Source: Treponema sp. J25
Lineage (GTDB): Bacteria > Spirochaetota > Spirochaetia > Treponematales > Breznakiellaceae
Length of the DNA: 64,000 nt
Assembly (NCBI RefSeq): GCF_004343725.1
Contig: NZ_PTQW01000016.1
Location: forward strand, 29,409-93,408
Direction: 5' to 3'
The notes beneath the pieces are model-generated. The model was not told the origin of the DNA. It searched no databases and saw nothing but the letters and a program-made list of their open reading frames with translations. Both the position numbers and the translations under genes were made by a program. Shown here piece after piece: positions 43,709 through 54,458 of this stretch (position 1 is its first letter; every line of letters starts with the position of its first letter).

Positions 43709-44599
43709 GTGAAATCCCTATTTCATAATAAAACTACAATTGCCCTTCTGGTGATACCGCCGCTCACGGTAATGTTCTTCGCTATAGCAGCACCACTCTT
43801 GGTAAGCCTTTATTTCAGTTTTATGAAATGGTCTGGCTTTGGGACAATCAAGTTTGTCGGCCTAGAAAATTTTCGCGAACTTATTCTGCAAGACGGAACA
43901 TTCTGGCGATCACTTCTTAATGTGAGTATTTTAATTTTAGTAACCGTATTCATTCAAAATCCTGTAGCCTTTTTGCTCGCAGCGGCACTGACAAAACTAC
44001 CAGAAAAGACGTCGCGGCTGCTTCGCACGATTTATTTTGTTCCTGCCACATTAAGTCTTGTCGTAGTAACCAAACTTTGGGTCAATATTTTTAATCCCAC
44101 CTACGGCATACTAAATAAACTAATTCATGCCCTTGGATTTCAGGACTTTACTGTAGCGTGGCTCAGTGATCCCAGGACAGCACTCGGGTCCGTAATCTGG
44201 ATCATGATATGGCAAGGGTTTGGATGGGCCCTTCTATTTTACTATTCCGGCCTTGTCACGGTTCCTGCAGAACTTGAAGAGGCTGCCAAAGTAGATGGGG
44301 CTAGCCGCTGGCAAACCTTTATCCACATTATTATTCCCTATCTCTTTCCTGTGATTCAATCGGTGATCGTTATCGACGTTATTTCCTCTTTTAAACAAAT
44401 GGAGATGATTTACCTTTCCACAGAAGGCGGACCCGGTAATTATACCCAATTTATCGCGGTGTATCTCTATCAAAAGGCATTTAAGTATTCTGAATACGGT
44501 TATGGGAATGCGATTTCGGTACTTTTTGTGGTTATTGCAGTGATGATCACCATAATCATCCAGAAAATCTTTACCACATGGTCAAATCAAGAGGAATAA
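43709..44599 (+). CDS. CUT1 sugar ABC transporter permease (MalF type)
   Basis: 296-residue inner-membrane permease with six helices and EAA loop E-E-A-A-K-V-D-G-A-S. The start is GTG 43709, spaced correctly from GGAAGGAG. A TTG eight codons upstream would place the SD inside the gene. It pairs with the next gene and has no local ATPase. Confidence 0.92.
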   Translation: MKSLFHNKTTIALLVIPPLTVMFFAIAAPLLVSLYFSFMKWSGFGTIKFVGLENFRELILQDGTFWRSLLNVSILILVTVFIQNPVAFLLAAALTKLPEKTSRLLRTIYFVPATLSLVVVTKLWVNIFNPTYGILNKLIHALGFQDFTVAWLSDPRTALGSVIWIMIWQGFGWALLFYYSGLVTVPAELEEAAKVDGASRWQTFIHIIIPYLFPVIQSVIVIDVISSFKQMEMIYLSTEGGPGNYTQFIAVYLYQKAFKYSEYGYGNAISVLFVVIAVMITIIIQKIFTTWSNQEE

Positions 44600-44601
44600 G
44601 C

Positions 44602-45456
44602 ATGAATACCCGTAATGATTCATATAGAGCAAGGAAAACCCTATATACCAGTTTGTTATGGATTATTTTAGGAGGGTTAGTCATTGCCCAGCTCTTCCCC
44701 TTACTTTGGGTAGCATCATACTCGTTACAAAAATCGGGGGATCTGTTCGGACCAGAACTTTTTAAATTCCCTACAGCGCCCCAATGGCAAAATTACCTGC
44801 GGGCATGGAAGGATGGGAAAATTCCTGTCTATTTATTTAACACCCTTAAAATTGTCATTCCCTCGGTAACTGGGGCTACCCTGCTTTCCTTTGGGCTCGC
44901 CTATGCATGTACCAGAATGGAATGGAAACTGAAACCCCTTGCCTGGTTTTTTGTGACCATCGGCCTCACAATTCCTATCCATACAACCCTCCTCCCCAAT
45001 TTTATCTGGTATCGTTTTTTTGGGCTAATCGACACCCATCTTGGTCTCATCATTTCTTATGTGGCCTTTAGTCTTTCTTTTAATACCATCGTTTTTTCAG
45101 GGCTGCTTGCGGGAATTCCGAAATCAATGGAAGAATCCGCCTTCATGGACGGTGCAGGTTATGGTCGAATCTTAAGTCAGATTATCGCTCCCATGACCGC
45201 TACTGGTTTTGCCACCGTTGGCGTCCAGACTTTTTTAAATCATTGGAATGAATTTATCATGGCCAATACCTACCTGGCATCAGAAATTAAACGTACCCTG
45301 CCTTTTTCAATTATTCGATTTCAGGGAGAATATTCTGCGGACTACGCAGTCCAATTTGCCTGTATGACATTGGTAGCGCTTCCTCCCCTCGTTTTATATT
45401 TTATTTTTAATCGCTGGATTCTGGCGGGGGTTACCGCAGGGGCAGTAAAGGGTTAA
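44602..45456 (+). CDS. CUT1 sugar ABC transporter permease (MalG type)
   Basis: 284-residue permease with EAA loop E-E-S-A-F-M-D-G-A-G. ATG 44602 follows the previous stop by 2 bases and has AGAGGAA upstream. The frame also opens at 44578, but that would overlap the MalF-type gene. It precedes GH1 by 16 bases. Confidence 0.92.
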   Translation: MNTRNDSYRARKTLYTSLLWIILGGLVIAQLFPLLWVASYSLQKSGDLFGPELFKFPTAPQWQNYLRAWKDGKIPVYLFNTLKIVIPSVTGATLLSFGLAYACTRMEWKLKPLAWFFVTIGLTIPIHTTLLPNFIWYRFFGLIDTHLGLIISYVAFSLSFNTIVFSGLLAGIPKSMEESAFMDGAGYGRILSQIIAPMTATGFATVGVQTFLNHWNEFIMANTYLASEIKRTLPFSIIRFQGEYSADYAVQFACMTLVALPPLVLYFIFNRWILAGVTAGAVKG

Positions 45457-45472
45457 CAAAGGAGGGCCTCAC

Positions 45473-46837
45473 ATGTATGAAGCATTTTTACAATTCCCAA
45501 CGGATTTTATATGGGGCGTCGCAACGGCAGCGTATCAAATAGAAGGAGCCTGGAACGAAGACGGAAGGGGCCCCTCTATTTGGGATACCTTTTCGCAAAG
45601 TAGTTCCAATATTGCGGATAACCAACCGGGAAACGTAGCAGTAGATCATTATCACCGATACCAAGAAGATATAGAGTTAATGCGATTTCTTGGAATTCAC
45701 AATTATCGAATGTCCCTCTCCTGGTCTCGGATATTTCCCGAAGGGCGAGGCCGTGTGGAACAGCGGGGCCTTGATTTTTACAATCGCCTTGTGGATAGTC
45801 TCCTTTCCGCAAATATTAAGCCATGGATAACCCTATACCATTGGGATCTTCCCCAGGCATTGCAGGATCGGGGAGGCTGGACAAATAGGGACACGGTAGC
45901 CGCTTTTGCTGAATATGTTGATCAGGTTACCCGAAGTTTGGGAGATAGGGTAAAACACTGGATGACCTTTAATGAACCCTGGGTGGCCTCCATTTGTGGG
46001 AATCTCCTGGGTGTCCATGCTCCGGGACTTAAGGATATTCAAACCACCCTGGCGGTGGCTCACGGTATGCTACTCGGCCATGGTATGGGAAGTAGAATTG
46101 TTAAAACCAATGTGCGAGACAGCATGGTTGGTATTGTCAACAACCTGGCATGGATAGAACCAGCAACCAATACCGAAGCGGATCGGGCTGCGGCCCATCG
46201 TTGGGATGGGGCTTACAATCGCTGGTTCATGGACAGCATTTACAAAGGATCTTACCCAGAGGACATGCTGAAATGGTTCGGCCCCCTGGTACCAGAGATT
46301 CGGCAAGACGATATGAAACTTATCAGTACTCCCACCGATTTTTTAGGACTCAACTATTATACCCGCCGTCTTGTACACTATGATCCGAAAAATCCTTTTA
46401 TCCAAGCTAGCCAAACATATCGATCTCATACTCCTCGAGCTGAATTTGAAGAATTCGAAGACTGGCCAGAAGGGCTCTACCATACCCTGTGCCGTATTAG
46501 GGATGAGTACGGGAATCCTCCGGTGTATATAACCGAAAACGGAACTACCACCCTGGATGAGATAAGCGATGATGGTTGTGTTCATGACCCCGTGCGGGTA
46601 GATTACCTGCGACGACATTTTTCTGCTGCCTATCAGGCTATTACAGAAGGCTGCCAGTGCAAAGGATTTTTTGTGTGGTCCTTGCTTGATAATTATGAAT
46701 GGGCCTTTGGTTTTTCCAAGCGTTTTGGTCTCGTATTCGTAGATTACACAGACAATCTCCACCGAATACCCAAAGATAGTGCCTATTTTTTTCGACAGGT
46801 TATCCGTAAAAACGGCTTTAGAATACATTCACGATAA
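45473..46837 (+). CDS. Glycoside hydrolase family 1 beta-glucosidase
   Basis: 454 residues, single-domain TIM barrel without signal peptide. The acid/base is Glu168 in T-F-N-E-P-W and the nucleophile is Glu355 in I-T-E-N-G-T. The N-terminal F-I-W-G-V-A-T-A-A-Y-Q-I-E-G-A signature is complete. It cleaves cellobiose-like or other beta-glycosides after import by the transporter encoded just upstream. SD GGAGGG. Confidence 0.95.
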   Translation: MYEAFLQFPTDFIWGVATAAYQIEGAWNEDGRGPSIWDTFSQSSSNIADNQPGNVAVDHYHRYQEDIELMRFLGIHNYRMSLSWSRIFPEGRGRVEQRGLDFYNRLVDSLLSANIKPWITLYHWDLPQALQDRGGWTNRDTVAAFAEYVDQVTRSLGDRVKHWMTFNEPWVASICGNLLGVHAPGLKDIQTTLAVAHGMLLGHGMGSRIVKTNVRDSMVGIVNNLAWIEPATNTEADRAAAHRWDGAYNRWFMDSIYKGSYPEDMLKWFGPLVPEIRQDDMKLISTPTDFLGLNYYTRRLVHYDPKNPFIQASQTYRSHTPRAEFEEFEDWPEGLYHTLCRIRDEYGNPPVYITENGTTTLDEISDDGCVHDPVRVDYLRRHFSAAYQAITEGCQCKGFFVWSLLDNYEWAFGFSKRFGLVFVDYTDNLHRIPKDSAYFFRQVIRKNGFRIHSR

Positions 46838-46846
46838 AATTGGTTG

Positions 46847-46923
46847 TCCCGGTCCTCATGAATACACCCCAAAGCAGTGACAACGGCACGTCCTTTTAGG
46901 GGATAACATCAAGAGGACCGGGA
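46847..46923 (+). promoter_or_regulatory. Long inverted repeat between GH1 and GH43 genes
   Basis: Perfect 11-bp arms TCCCGGTCCTC (46847-46857) and GAGGACCGGGA (46913-46923) enclose 55 bases, which themselves can pair (CCCC-AAA with TTTTA-GGGG). The structured leader lies 48 bases before the GH43 start and has no U-tract. It may be an mRNA processing or regulatory element. Confidence 0.5.
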
Positions 46924-46971
46924 AGCTCATGTGAAGAAACCTTATTAAAGAGTTAGATAAAGGACAATACT

Positions 46972-48657
46972 ATGATCATAAATCCCATATTACCTGGTTT
47001 CAACCCTGACCCTTCCATTTTGCGGGTAAACACGGATTATTACATTGCCACATCAACTTTTGAATGGTTTCCTGCAATTGCTATCTACCATTCAACTAAC
47101 CTAAAAGATTGGGAACTTATAACCCACGTGATCCAGGATGATACGATTTTAAACCTGAAAAGACTTCCTTCGGCAAAGGGGGTCTGGGCACCTTGTCTCA
47201 CCTACAACCACAAGCAGAAACTATTTTATGTAACTTTTTCACTTATGTATTCCCATAATGCTCGCAATTTTGATGTGGATAATTTCGTACTTACCGCACC
47301 ATCAATTTATGGCCCCTGGTCTGGACTAATCTATCTCCATTCAGTGGGCTTTGATCCCTCTTTCTTTCATGATGATGATGGCCGGCAATATGTGGTGTGT
47401 CTGGAATGGGAACTCCGGAATGGGCCAGGACGTCCAGGAGCCATAGTTCTACAGGAGTACGATGGATCTACGCAGCAGATGATAGGTCCCTTAAAGCGAA
47501 TCTCAAATGGATTTACCCGTCGGGGCTGCATCGAAGGGCCCCATATCTATAAATACAAAGGACTCTACTACCTGCTTCTTGCTGAAGGCGGTACTGGTTA
47601 TGGGCATTGTGTTACCCTAGGGCGCTCTGTTTCGATCTGGGGGCCCTACGAAGGAGATCCAGAAAATCCTATCCTCAGTGCCTCTGAAGATTTTGATGAA
47701 TTGGATAACGACTACTATCTTAAACCGCACCAGTATAACCCGAAGGCATTTTTGCAAAAAACAGGCCATGGTTCTATAGTAGAAACTCCTGATGGGAAGG
47801 TGTACCTAGCCCACTTATGCGCTCGCCCTTTTACACCGGAACTTCGGTGTACCCTGGGGAGAGAAACGGCTCTCCAACGTATGTACTGGACCAATGATGG
47901 CTGGCTCCGAAAAAAAGGGGGAAAATTACCAGATCTCTTCGTAGAAGAACCGGAAGAAGATGCGGATCACATTCTCTATCAAGAGACAGGTAAGCAATCG
48001 GCCAAAAGGATTAAGAGAGAACGGGAAGATTTTGAGAGCAGTTGTGATATTCAGTTTGTAAGTCCCCGTTGTTCCTGGAAACGTTTTGCTTCTTTAACCG
48101 AGCGACCTGGGTATCTGAGGATATTTGGCCGGCAATCCCTATGTTCTCTTGACGAAGTGGCCCTCGTTGCACGGCGGCTTATATCGATTCAGGCGGACGT
48201 CCGCTGTGCTATGGAATTTATACCCACCGATTTTCGGCATTCGGCGGGAATAGTGATTTACTATGATAATATGAACCATTTTTTTCTTCGTCTTACACGA
48301 CTTATTCCAGAAGCCCCACCCCAGCTTATGCTCACTCAGATAGAAAACGGTCAACGCAAAGAAACCGAAGGCCCCTTTATTGAGGAAGGGAAGGTCCTCT
48401 ATTTACGGCTCACAGTCCATGATCGGGAACTCCGTTTTTTCTGGACCCAGGCTCGGAGTGCAGAAGATAATGTAGAAAAATCAGTATGGCATAACCTGGG
48501 TTCCATTTTTGATGTATCGGTCCTCTCTGACGAGTATTGTACCACCGGCGAGTTTACAGGAACCTTTGTGGGGATTGCCTGCGTGGACACCCTGAACCGG
48601 CACGCCTATGCCGATTTTGACTGGTTTGAGTATAGAGAGGGGTACTCGCTATCATAA
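46972..48657 (+). CDS. Glycoside hydrolase family 43 beta-xylosidase
   Basis: 561 residues: five-bladed propeller (1-320) plus a C-terminal beta-sandwich (about 345-555), like Selenomonas SXA. The catalytic triad is visible: Asp13 in N-P-D-P-S, Asp128 in G-F-D-P-S and Glu188 in C-I-E-G-P-H. It removes xylose (possibly arabinose) from xylo-oligosaccharides in the cytoplasm. It complements GH52, giving the organism two unrelated beta-xylosidases. Its last 52 bases overlap an opposite-strand lipoprotein fragment. Confidence 0.93.
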   Translation: MIINPILPGFNPDPSILRVNTDYYIATSTFEWFPAIAIYHSTNLKDWELITHVIQDDTILNLKRLPSAKGVWAPCLTYNHKQKLFYVTFSLMYSHNARNFDVDNFVLTAPSIYGPWSGLIYLHSVGFDPSFFHDDDGRQYVVCLEWELRNGPGRPGAIVLQEYDGSTQQMIGPLKRISNGFTRRGCIEGPHIYKYKGLYYLLLAEGGTGYGHCVTLGRSVSIWGPYEGDPENPILSASEDFDELDNDYYLKPHQYNPKAFLQKTGHGSIVETPDGKVYLAHLCARPFTPELRCTLGRETALQRMYWTNDGWLRKKGGKLPDLFVEEPEEDADHILYQETGKQSAKRIKREREDFESSCDIQFVSPRCSWKRFASLTERPGYLRIFGRQSLCSLDEVALVARRLISIQADVRCAMEFIPTDFRHSAGIVIYYDNMNHFFLRLTRLIPEAPPQLMLTQIENGQRKETEGPFIEEGKVLYLRLTVHDRELRFFWTQARSAEDNVEKSVWHNLGSIFDVSVLSDEYCTTGEFTGTFVGIACVDTLNRHAYADFDWFEYREGYSLS

Positions 48658-48839
48658 TCTTTTATGGTTGCAGATTGAGAATTTTCCGGCTTCTTAGTTT
48701 CCGTATTGTTGTCAGACATTTGTGTCTCCTGACTCTGGGAAGGTGCGTTGGAGTGTTGCTGGAATTGTTGGCTGCAAGCTGCCAATGCAAATAACATGGC
48801 TCCTATCAACAAAAGATTGAATAAATTTATTTTTTTCAT
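48606..48839 (-). pseudogene. Truncated lipoprotein gene (signal peptide only)
   Basis: 77 codons starting with a textbook lipoprotein signal (M-K-K-I-N, hydrophobic core, L-A-A-C with Cys22) and SD AAGGAG. An S/Q/N-rich linker follows. After about codon 60 it runs into the antisense of the GH43 3' end and stops, with no folded domain. It follows the esterase gene by 13 bases on the same strand. It reads as the 5' remnant of a lipoprotein gene cut off at about 48657, though a tiny functional lipoprotein is possible. Confidence 0.6.
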
Positions 48840-48852
48840 AAAGACCTGCTCC

Positions 48853-50808
48853 TTATTGTGTCATGTGTTTTTCCCAAAATTGTATAGCATCATTTATCCA
48901 GCCTTCTGCGACGGTTCCTTCACCAAGGCCAAACCCGTGGGGAAGCCCAGAGAATACCCGGATTTCCGCATCGGTGCCGTTTGCTTTAATCCTGTTGATT
49001 CTCTCTTCCATAATGGTATACGGTGCAATCCCGTCATTCGTTCCCACGCACGCAAAGGTCGGCGGTTCCTGCCCCGTTACTTCTGATAGGGCAGTATACT
49101 GCATGATGACCGCCGCTGGACGGGGGTATCTCGCCTCTCCAAAACGTTCTGTCCCGTAGCTTCCAAGCCAGGCGGCCATTCGGGCGCCGGCGGAGCCACC
49201 CCAAAGGGAATAATCGCGCATGTCTATTCCGAGTCTGCCTGCGTTCTCATGTAGAAATGCAATTGCCCGCGCCAGGTCCTCACAGGCTGTCTGCGCCCCA
49301 GGCCGGTAAATTAAGGCAAATGCGTTATACCCTTTTTTGCTGAGTTCAAGAGCATGCGGAAAACTATCATGCATGGCGCCGACAAAAACAAATCCCCCGC
49401 CTGCATTGACAATTGCTGTTTTTGCGCCTTTATTGCCGCGGAAAAAGAACAGCCCCGTATCCTTTTTGCGAGGATCCTGCGCTTTTTCTTCATCCGAATA
49501 AATATCATAGAAAATAGTATCTCCTGATTCGGCGCGTTTTTTAAAGTAATTTACAATTTCTACTGTTCTGTCCGGATTGATGCCATACCACGTAAGGGCG
49601 AGTTTTCCAAGAGTATCCCCGCTGTAGTACCTTTTATTTACCGGAAATAGAAGCCTTCCGGAATTTCCGAAAGCCGGATCCTGTATTACGTCTTCGATTT
49701 TTGTATCCCTCGTAAATGCTTTTTGTGTTAGACCACTACTTACGAGGATTGGGGCTGCCTGTTGTGTATTCTCCGTCTTGTTTTTTCCGTTCCAGAATGC
49801 TTTCATTCCGTTATAAGTGTATTCCATCGCCGCTTTCCCGTCATGGGAGTACCCCTGTTTAACCCGATAGGCAAAATTTCCGTCTGCATTTTCATCAATA
49901 TCTGTAAAATAGACTGATAACCTCATCAGGTTTACCCTGGCCTCATCGTAGCGGTACGCAAAATCATCGGTTCCTGTCATCACAAAGACAAAATAATCAT
50001 CCGGATCATGCCCACGAGCTGCAGCAAATATCTCCTTGTCATCCAGAGTTGTGCCACAGCTCATCGGCAGAAAATAACGGAAGTAATCAAGTCCGTATTG
50101 GAATGTCCGCCAGGTTGCGACCGATCCCATGGAAAATCCGCCGAACCCCCGGTGGTCACGGGAAGCAATAAGATCTTCTGCAGATGTGCTTGCGGCATAG
50201 GTGCTGTACGTTCCTTCCATCGCGGGAATCAGATCATGTAATAACTCGTTATGATAGTTCCTCGTCAGTTGCATCGCCAGAGAAAAGTTGGCAGAATCCA
50301 GTCCATTTTCGTTTGTGTTGTTATATGTCGGGCACACGATGATGAGCGGTTTGATCTCGCCTGCGGCAATTGCATTGTCAATGACGTTTTTAAAGGAGAA
50401 TGGTTTAGCCGGAGTTCCGAGCATCGTGGTTTCATCGCCCCACCCGCCATGCATCAGATAGAACACATCGTATCTTTGATTCTTACTATAGCCATAGGGG
50501 AGATATACAACCGCATGCTTTTTAAGAGGTTTTGATTTTTCATTATACGAAAAGGACTCATAAGTATCGTAATATAAATCCGTCAATGTTCCAGGCTGAT
50601 TTGAGGCTTTAAAATACTCATCAGGAATTTCTTCTATCTGCTTCGGGATTATAAGCTTATGATTTATTTTCTGGTTATTCTTATACTCTCTTTCTGTGAC
50701 AGCTGTGTTTCCCCCCACCGATTTTGCTGAAGGTGCTTCTGTACTACCGCAGGCAACAATAAGTAAAGTTATGAACAAAGCCAGACTAACTACTGGCGGA
50801 ATTCTCAT
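48853..50808 (-). CDS. Two-domain esterase lipoprotein (CE1 feruloyl esterase-like plus alpha/beta hydrolase)
   Basis: 651 residues, exported and lipid-anchored at Cys20 (L-L-I-V-A-C-G). Domain one (about 55-345) is a feruloyl-esterase-like CE1 domain with nucleophile Ser226 in G-F-S-M-G. Domain two (about 400-651) is a second alpha/beta-hydrolase with Ser539 in G-G-S-A-G and a late L-P-H-G-F His, resembling acetyl-xylan or BD-FAE-type esterases. The pair would strip acyl groups from xylan at the surface. Codon choice and style differ from the neighbouring glycosidase operon, suggesting separate acquisition. Confidence 0.85.
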   Translation of the reverse strand: MRIPPVVSLALFITLLIVACGSTEAPSAKSVGGNTAVTEREYKNNQKINHKLIIPKQIEEIPDEYFKASNQPGTLTDLYYDTYESFSYNEKSKPLKKHAVVYLPYGYSKNQRYDVFYLMHGGWGDETTMLGTPAKPFSFKNVIDNAIAAGEIKPLIIVCPTYNNTNENGLDSANFSLAMQLTRNYHNELLHDLIPAMEGTYSTYAASTSAEDLIASRDHRGFGGFSMGSVATWRTFQYGLDYFRYFLPMSCGTTLDDKEIFAAARGHDPDDYFVFVMTGTDDFAYRYDEARVNLMRLSVYFTDIDENADGNFAYRVKQGYSHDGKAAMEYTYNGMKAFWNGKNKTENTQQAAPILVSSGLTQKAFTRDTKIEDVIQDPAFGNSGRLLFPVNKRYYSGDTLGKLALTWYGINPDRTVEIVNYFKKRAESGDTIFYDIYSDEEKAQDPRKKDTGLFFFRGNKGAKTAIVNAGGGFVFVGAMHDSFPHALELSKKGYNAFALIYRPGAQTACEDLARAIAFLHENAGRLGIDMRDYSLWGGSAGARMAAWLGSYGTERFGEARYPRPAAVIMQYTALSEVTGQEPPTFACVGTNDGIAPYTIMEERINRIKANGTDAEIRVFSGLPHGFGLGEGTVAEGWINDAIQFWEKHMTQ

Positions 50809-50863
50809 TTGAATACCTCCAACTAGATATTAAACAACTATAAAGGGGGCCCCCCTCAGAATT

Positions 50864-52722
<1,859 letters not shown>

Positions 52723-52821
52723 TCGTTTGTCCTCCCTGTTTTTGCCCCCTGATTGGTACGCCGATGGCTTTAGACCACCGATACAATGCCGTTTTGCCCT
52801 GTTCTTCATTACTACAAATTA

Positions 52822-53307
52822 CTATAAATCGATACTTTTAAGCCATGTAGCCAGTTCTGCCGCATCTATCTTACCGCGAAAAACCTTTCCTTCTTTCAGA
52901 GTAGTTGTGGCTGAAACACTCGGTTTCAGGCGTTCCACCGTTTTCCCGAAACCACTTCCCCCGGAAGTAGCAAACAGGATAATGGTCTTTCCCGAAAAGT
53001 CATAGCTTTCCAAAAAGGTATTGATAATGGTGGGTGCTACGTACCACCAGATGGGGAAACCCACAAAAACAATGTCATACTCGCTCATGTTCGGAACCTT
53101 GCCCACAATGGCAGGACGGGAAGAAGGGGCTTTCATTTCTATGGTACTCCGACTATTTTTATCCCTCCAGTCAAGATCTGCAGTGGTATATGGATGAGCA
53201 GGAGTAATTGCATACAGATCAGCCCCCAACGCTTCAGCGAGCCTTTGTGCTACTCCCTTCGTTGTGCCCGTACACGAAAAATAGGCTACCAATAGCTTCT
53301 TGTTCAT
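52822..53307 (-). CDS. Flavodoxin
   Basis: 161-residue FMN electron carrier with the phosphate loop S-C-T-G-T-T-K near the N-terminus, the W-W-Y-V-A-P loop that stacks FMN and a G-G-S-G-F-G segment. Sequence style resembles the short flavodoxins that accompany AKRs in anaerobes. It is the first gene of the reverse-strand block, divergent from the AraC regulator. Confidence 0.92.
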   Translation of the reverse strand: MNKKLLVAYFSCTGTTKGVAQRLAEALGADLYAITPAHPYTTADLDWRDKNSRSTIEMKAPSSRPAIVGKVPNMSEYDIVFVGFPIWWYVAPTIINTFLESYDFSGKTIILFATSGGSGFGKTVERLKPSVSATTTLKEGKVFRGKIDAAELATWLKSIDL

Positions 53308-53489
53308 ATCTGTTTTTCTCCTCTTTTGTATTTTTTCTCATTAGAGCCTCTTTCCTTAGAGGCCTATTCTCTAGATTCGCCTATTAGTTGATTGCATAAT
53401 ACTACATTTCTTGTTAGTATTATGCATATTTTCTATATTTTTATTGCCTAATTTTCTATGAACTACGTATTACCGAGGAAACATAAACT

Positions 53490-54458
53490 ATGAATAATAG
53501 CAACGATAAGCAGAAAGACGACCTAGAGTATCTGAAAAGACGACTTTTTGAACTAATAAATCGATGGACCCCAAACTGTGGACCGTATCAAACCAGAATC
53601 AAGAATCTCTCATTTTTTCGTCAGCAAGAACCAGGAGGTCCCCGAACTCATATTATCGAACCAAGCCTCTGCTATATTGTGCAAGGAGCAAAACAGGTAT
53701 TACACGGCAATACTGTATTGGTCTATAATCCCCACCGGTTCCTCATTACTGCCCTGGATCTTCCCATCATTGCTGAAATTATAGAGGCAAGCAAAGAACA
53801 ACCCTATCTTAGTCTTTCCTTAAAATTAGAACATCGTATCATCGCTGAATTAATAATGGAAAGCCAACCATCCGTAACAGTAGGGCAACCCACTTCTCCA
53901 ATTAATGTTACGGAAGTAAACAAACCTCTTTTAGAAGCCCTTCTTCGACTCATTGAACTCCTTGATGAACCGGAACATATTCCTGTGCTTGCCCCTCTCA
54001 TTGAACGGGAAATTACCTATCGACTTTTAAGTTCCAAACAGGGGGCCTACGTTCGCCAGATAGCCCTTGCAGGACATCAGGGATACCATGTAGCCCGGGC
54101 TATCGATTGGCTTAAGAAAAATTTTAATCGTAAATTCAGAATGGAAGAACTCGCTTCATATTGTCAGATGAGTGTTTCCTCTTTTTATCAGTATTTTCGA
54201 AAGCTCACCTGTATGAGCCCCCTGCAATACCAGAAATATCTACGACTTCAGGAAGCCCGTCGTCTCATGTTAGCGGAGCACTACGATGCGGCAAGTGCAT
54301 CGTACAAGGTGGGTTACGAAAGTCCCTCCCAATTTAATCGAGAATATAAGCGTCTTTTTAAGGCAACCCCTCTCCAGGACATAAAAAATCTCCGCCAGCA
54401 ACAATGTGCTAGTCCATCAGAAACCCCTTACCAGTTACTGGGTACACAGGAACGCTAG
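53490..54458 (+). CDS. AraC-family transcriptional regulator (YqhC-like)
   Basis: 322 residues with an N-terminal AraC_N domain (about 25-195) and a C-terminal double helix-turn-helix (about 205-300: M-E-E-L-A-S-Y-C-Q-M-S-V-S-S-F-Y-Q-Y-F-R). It is divergent from the flavodoxin and AKR genes. This matches the E. coli yqhC-yqhD-dkgA arrangement, in which the regulator responds to aldehydes, so aldehyde control of this block is a fair inference. Its stop codon shares CTAG with the convergent gene. Confidence 0.9.
   Translation: MNNSNDKQKDDLEYLKRRLFELINRWTPNCGPYQTRIKNLSFFRQQEPGGPRTHIIEPSLCYIVQGAKQVLHGNTVLVYNPHRFLITALDLPIIAEIIEASKEQPYLSLSLKLEHRIIAELIMESQPSVTVGQPTSPINVTEVNKPLLEALLRLIELLDEPEHIPVLAPLIEREITYRLLSSKQGAYVRQIALAGHQGYHVARAIDWLKKNFNRKFRMEELASYCQMSVSSFYQYFRKLTCMSPLQYQKYLRLQEARRLMLAEHYDAASASYKVGYESPSQFNREYKRLFKATPLQDIKNLRQQQCASPSETPYQLLGTQER

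Noticed and set aside
46343..46828. 161-codon reverse frame inside the GH1 gene
   Set aside because: Antisense to conserved GH1 catalytic sequence, with no family features.
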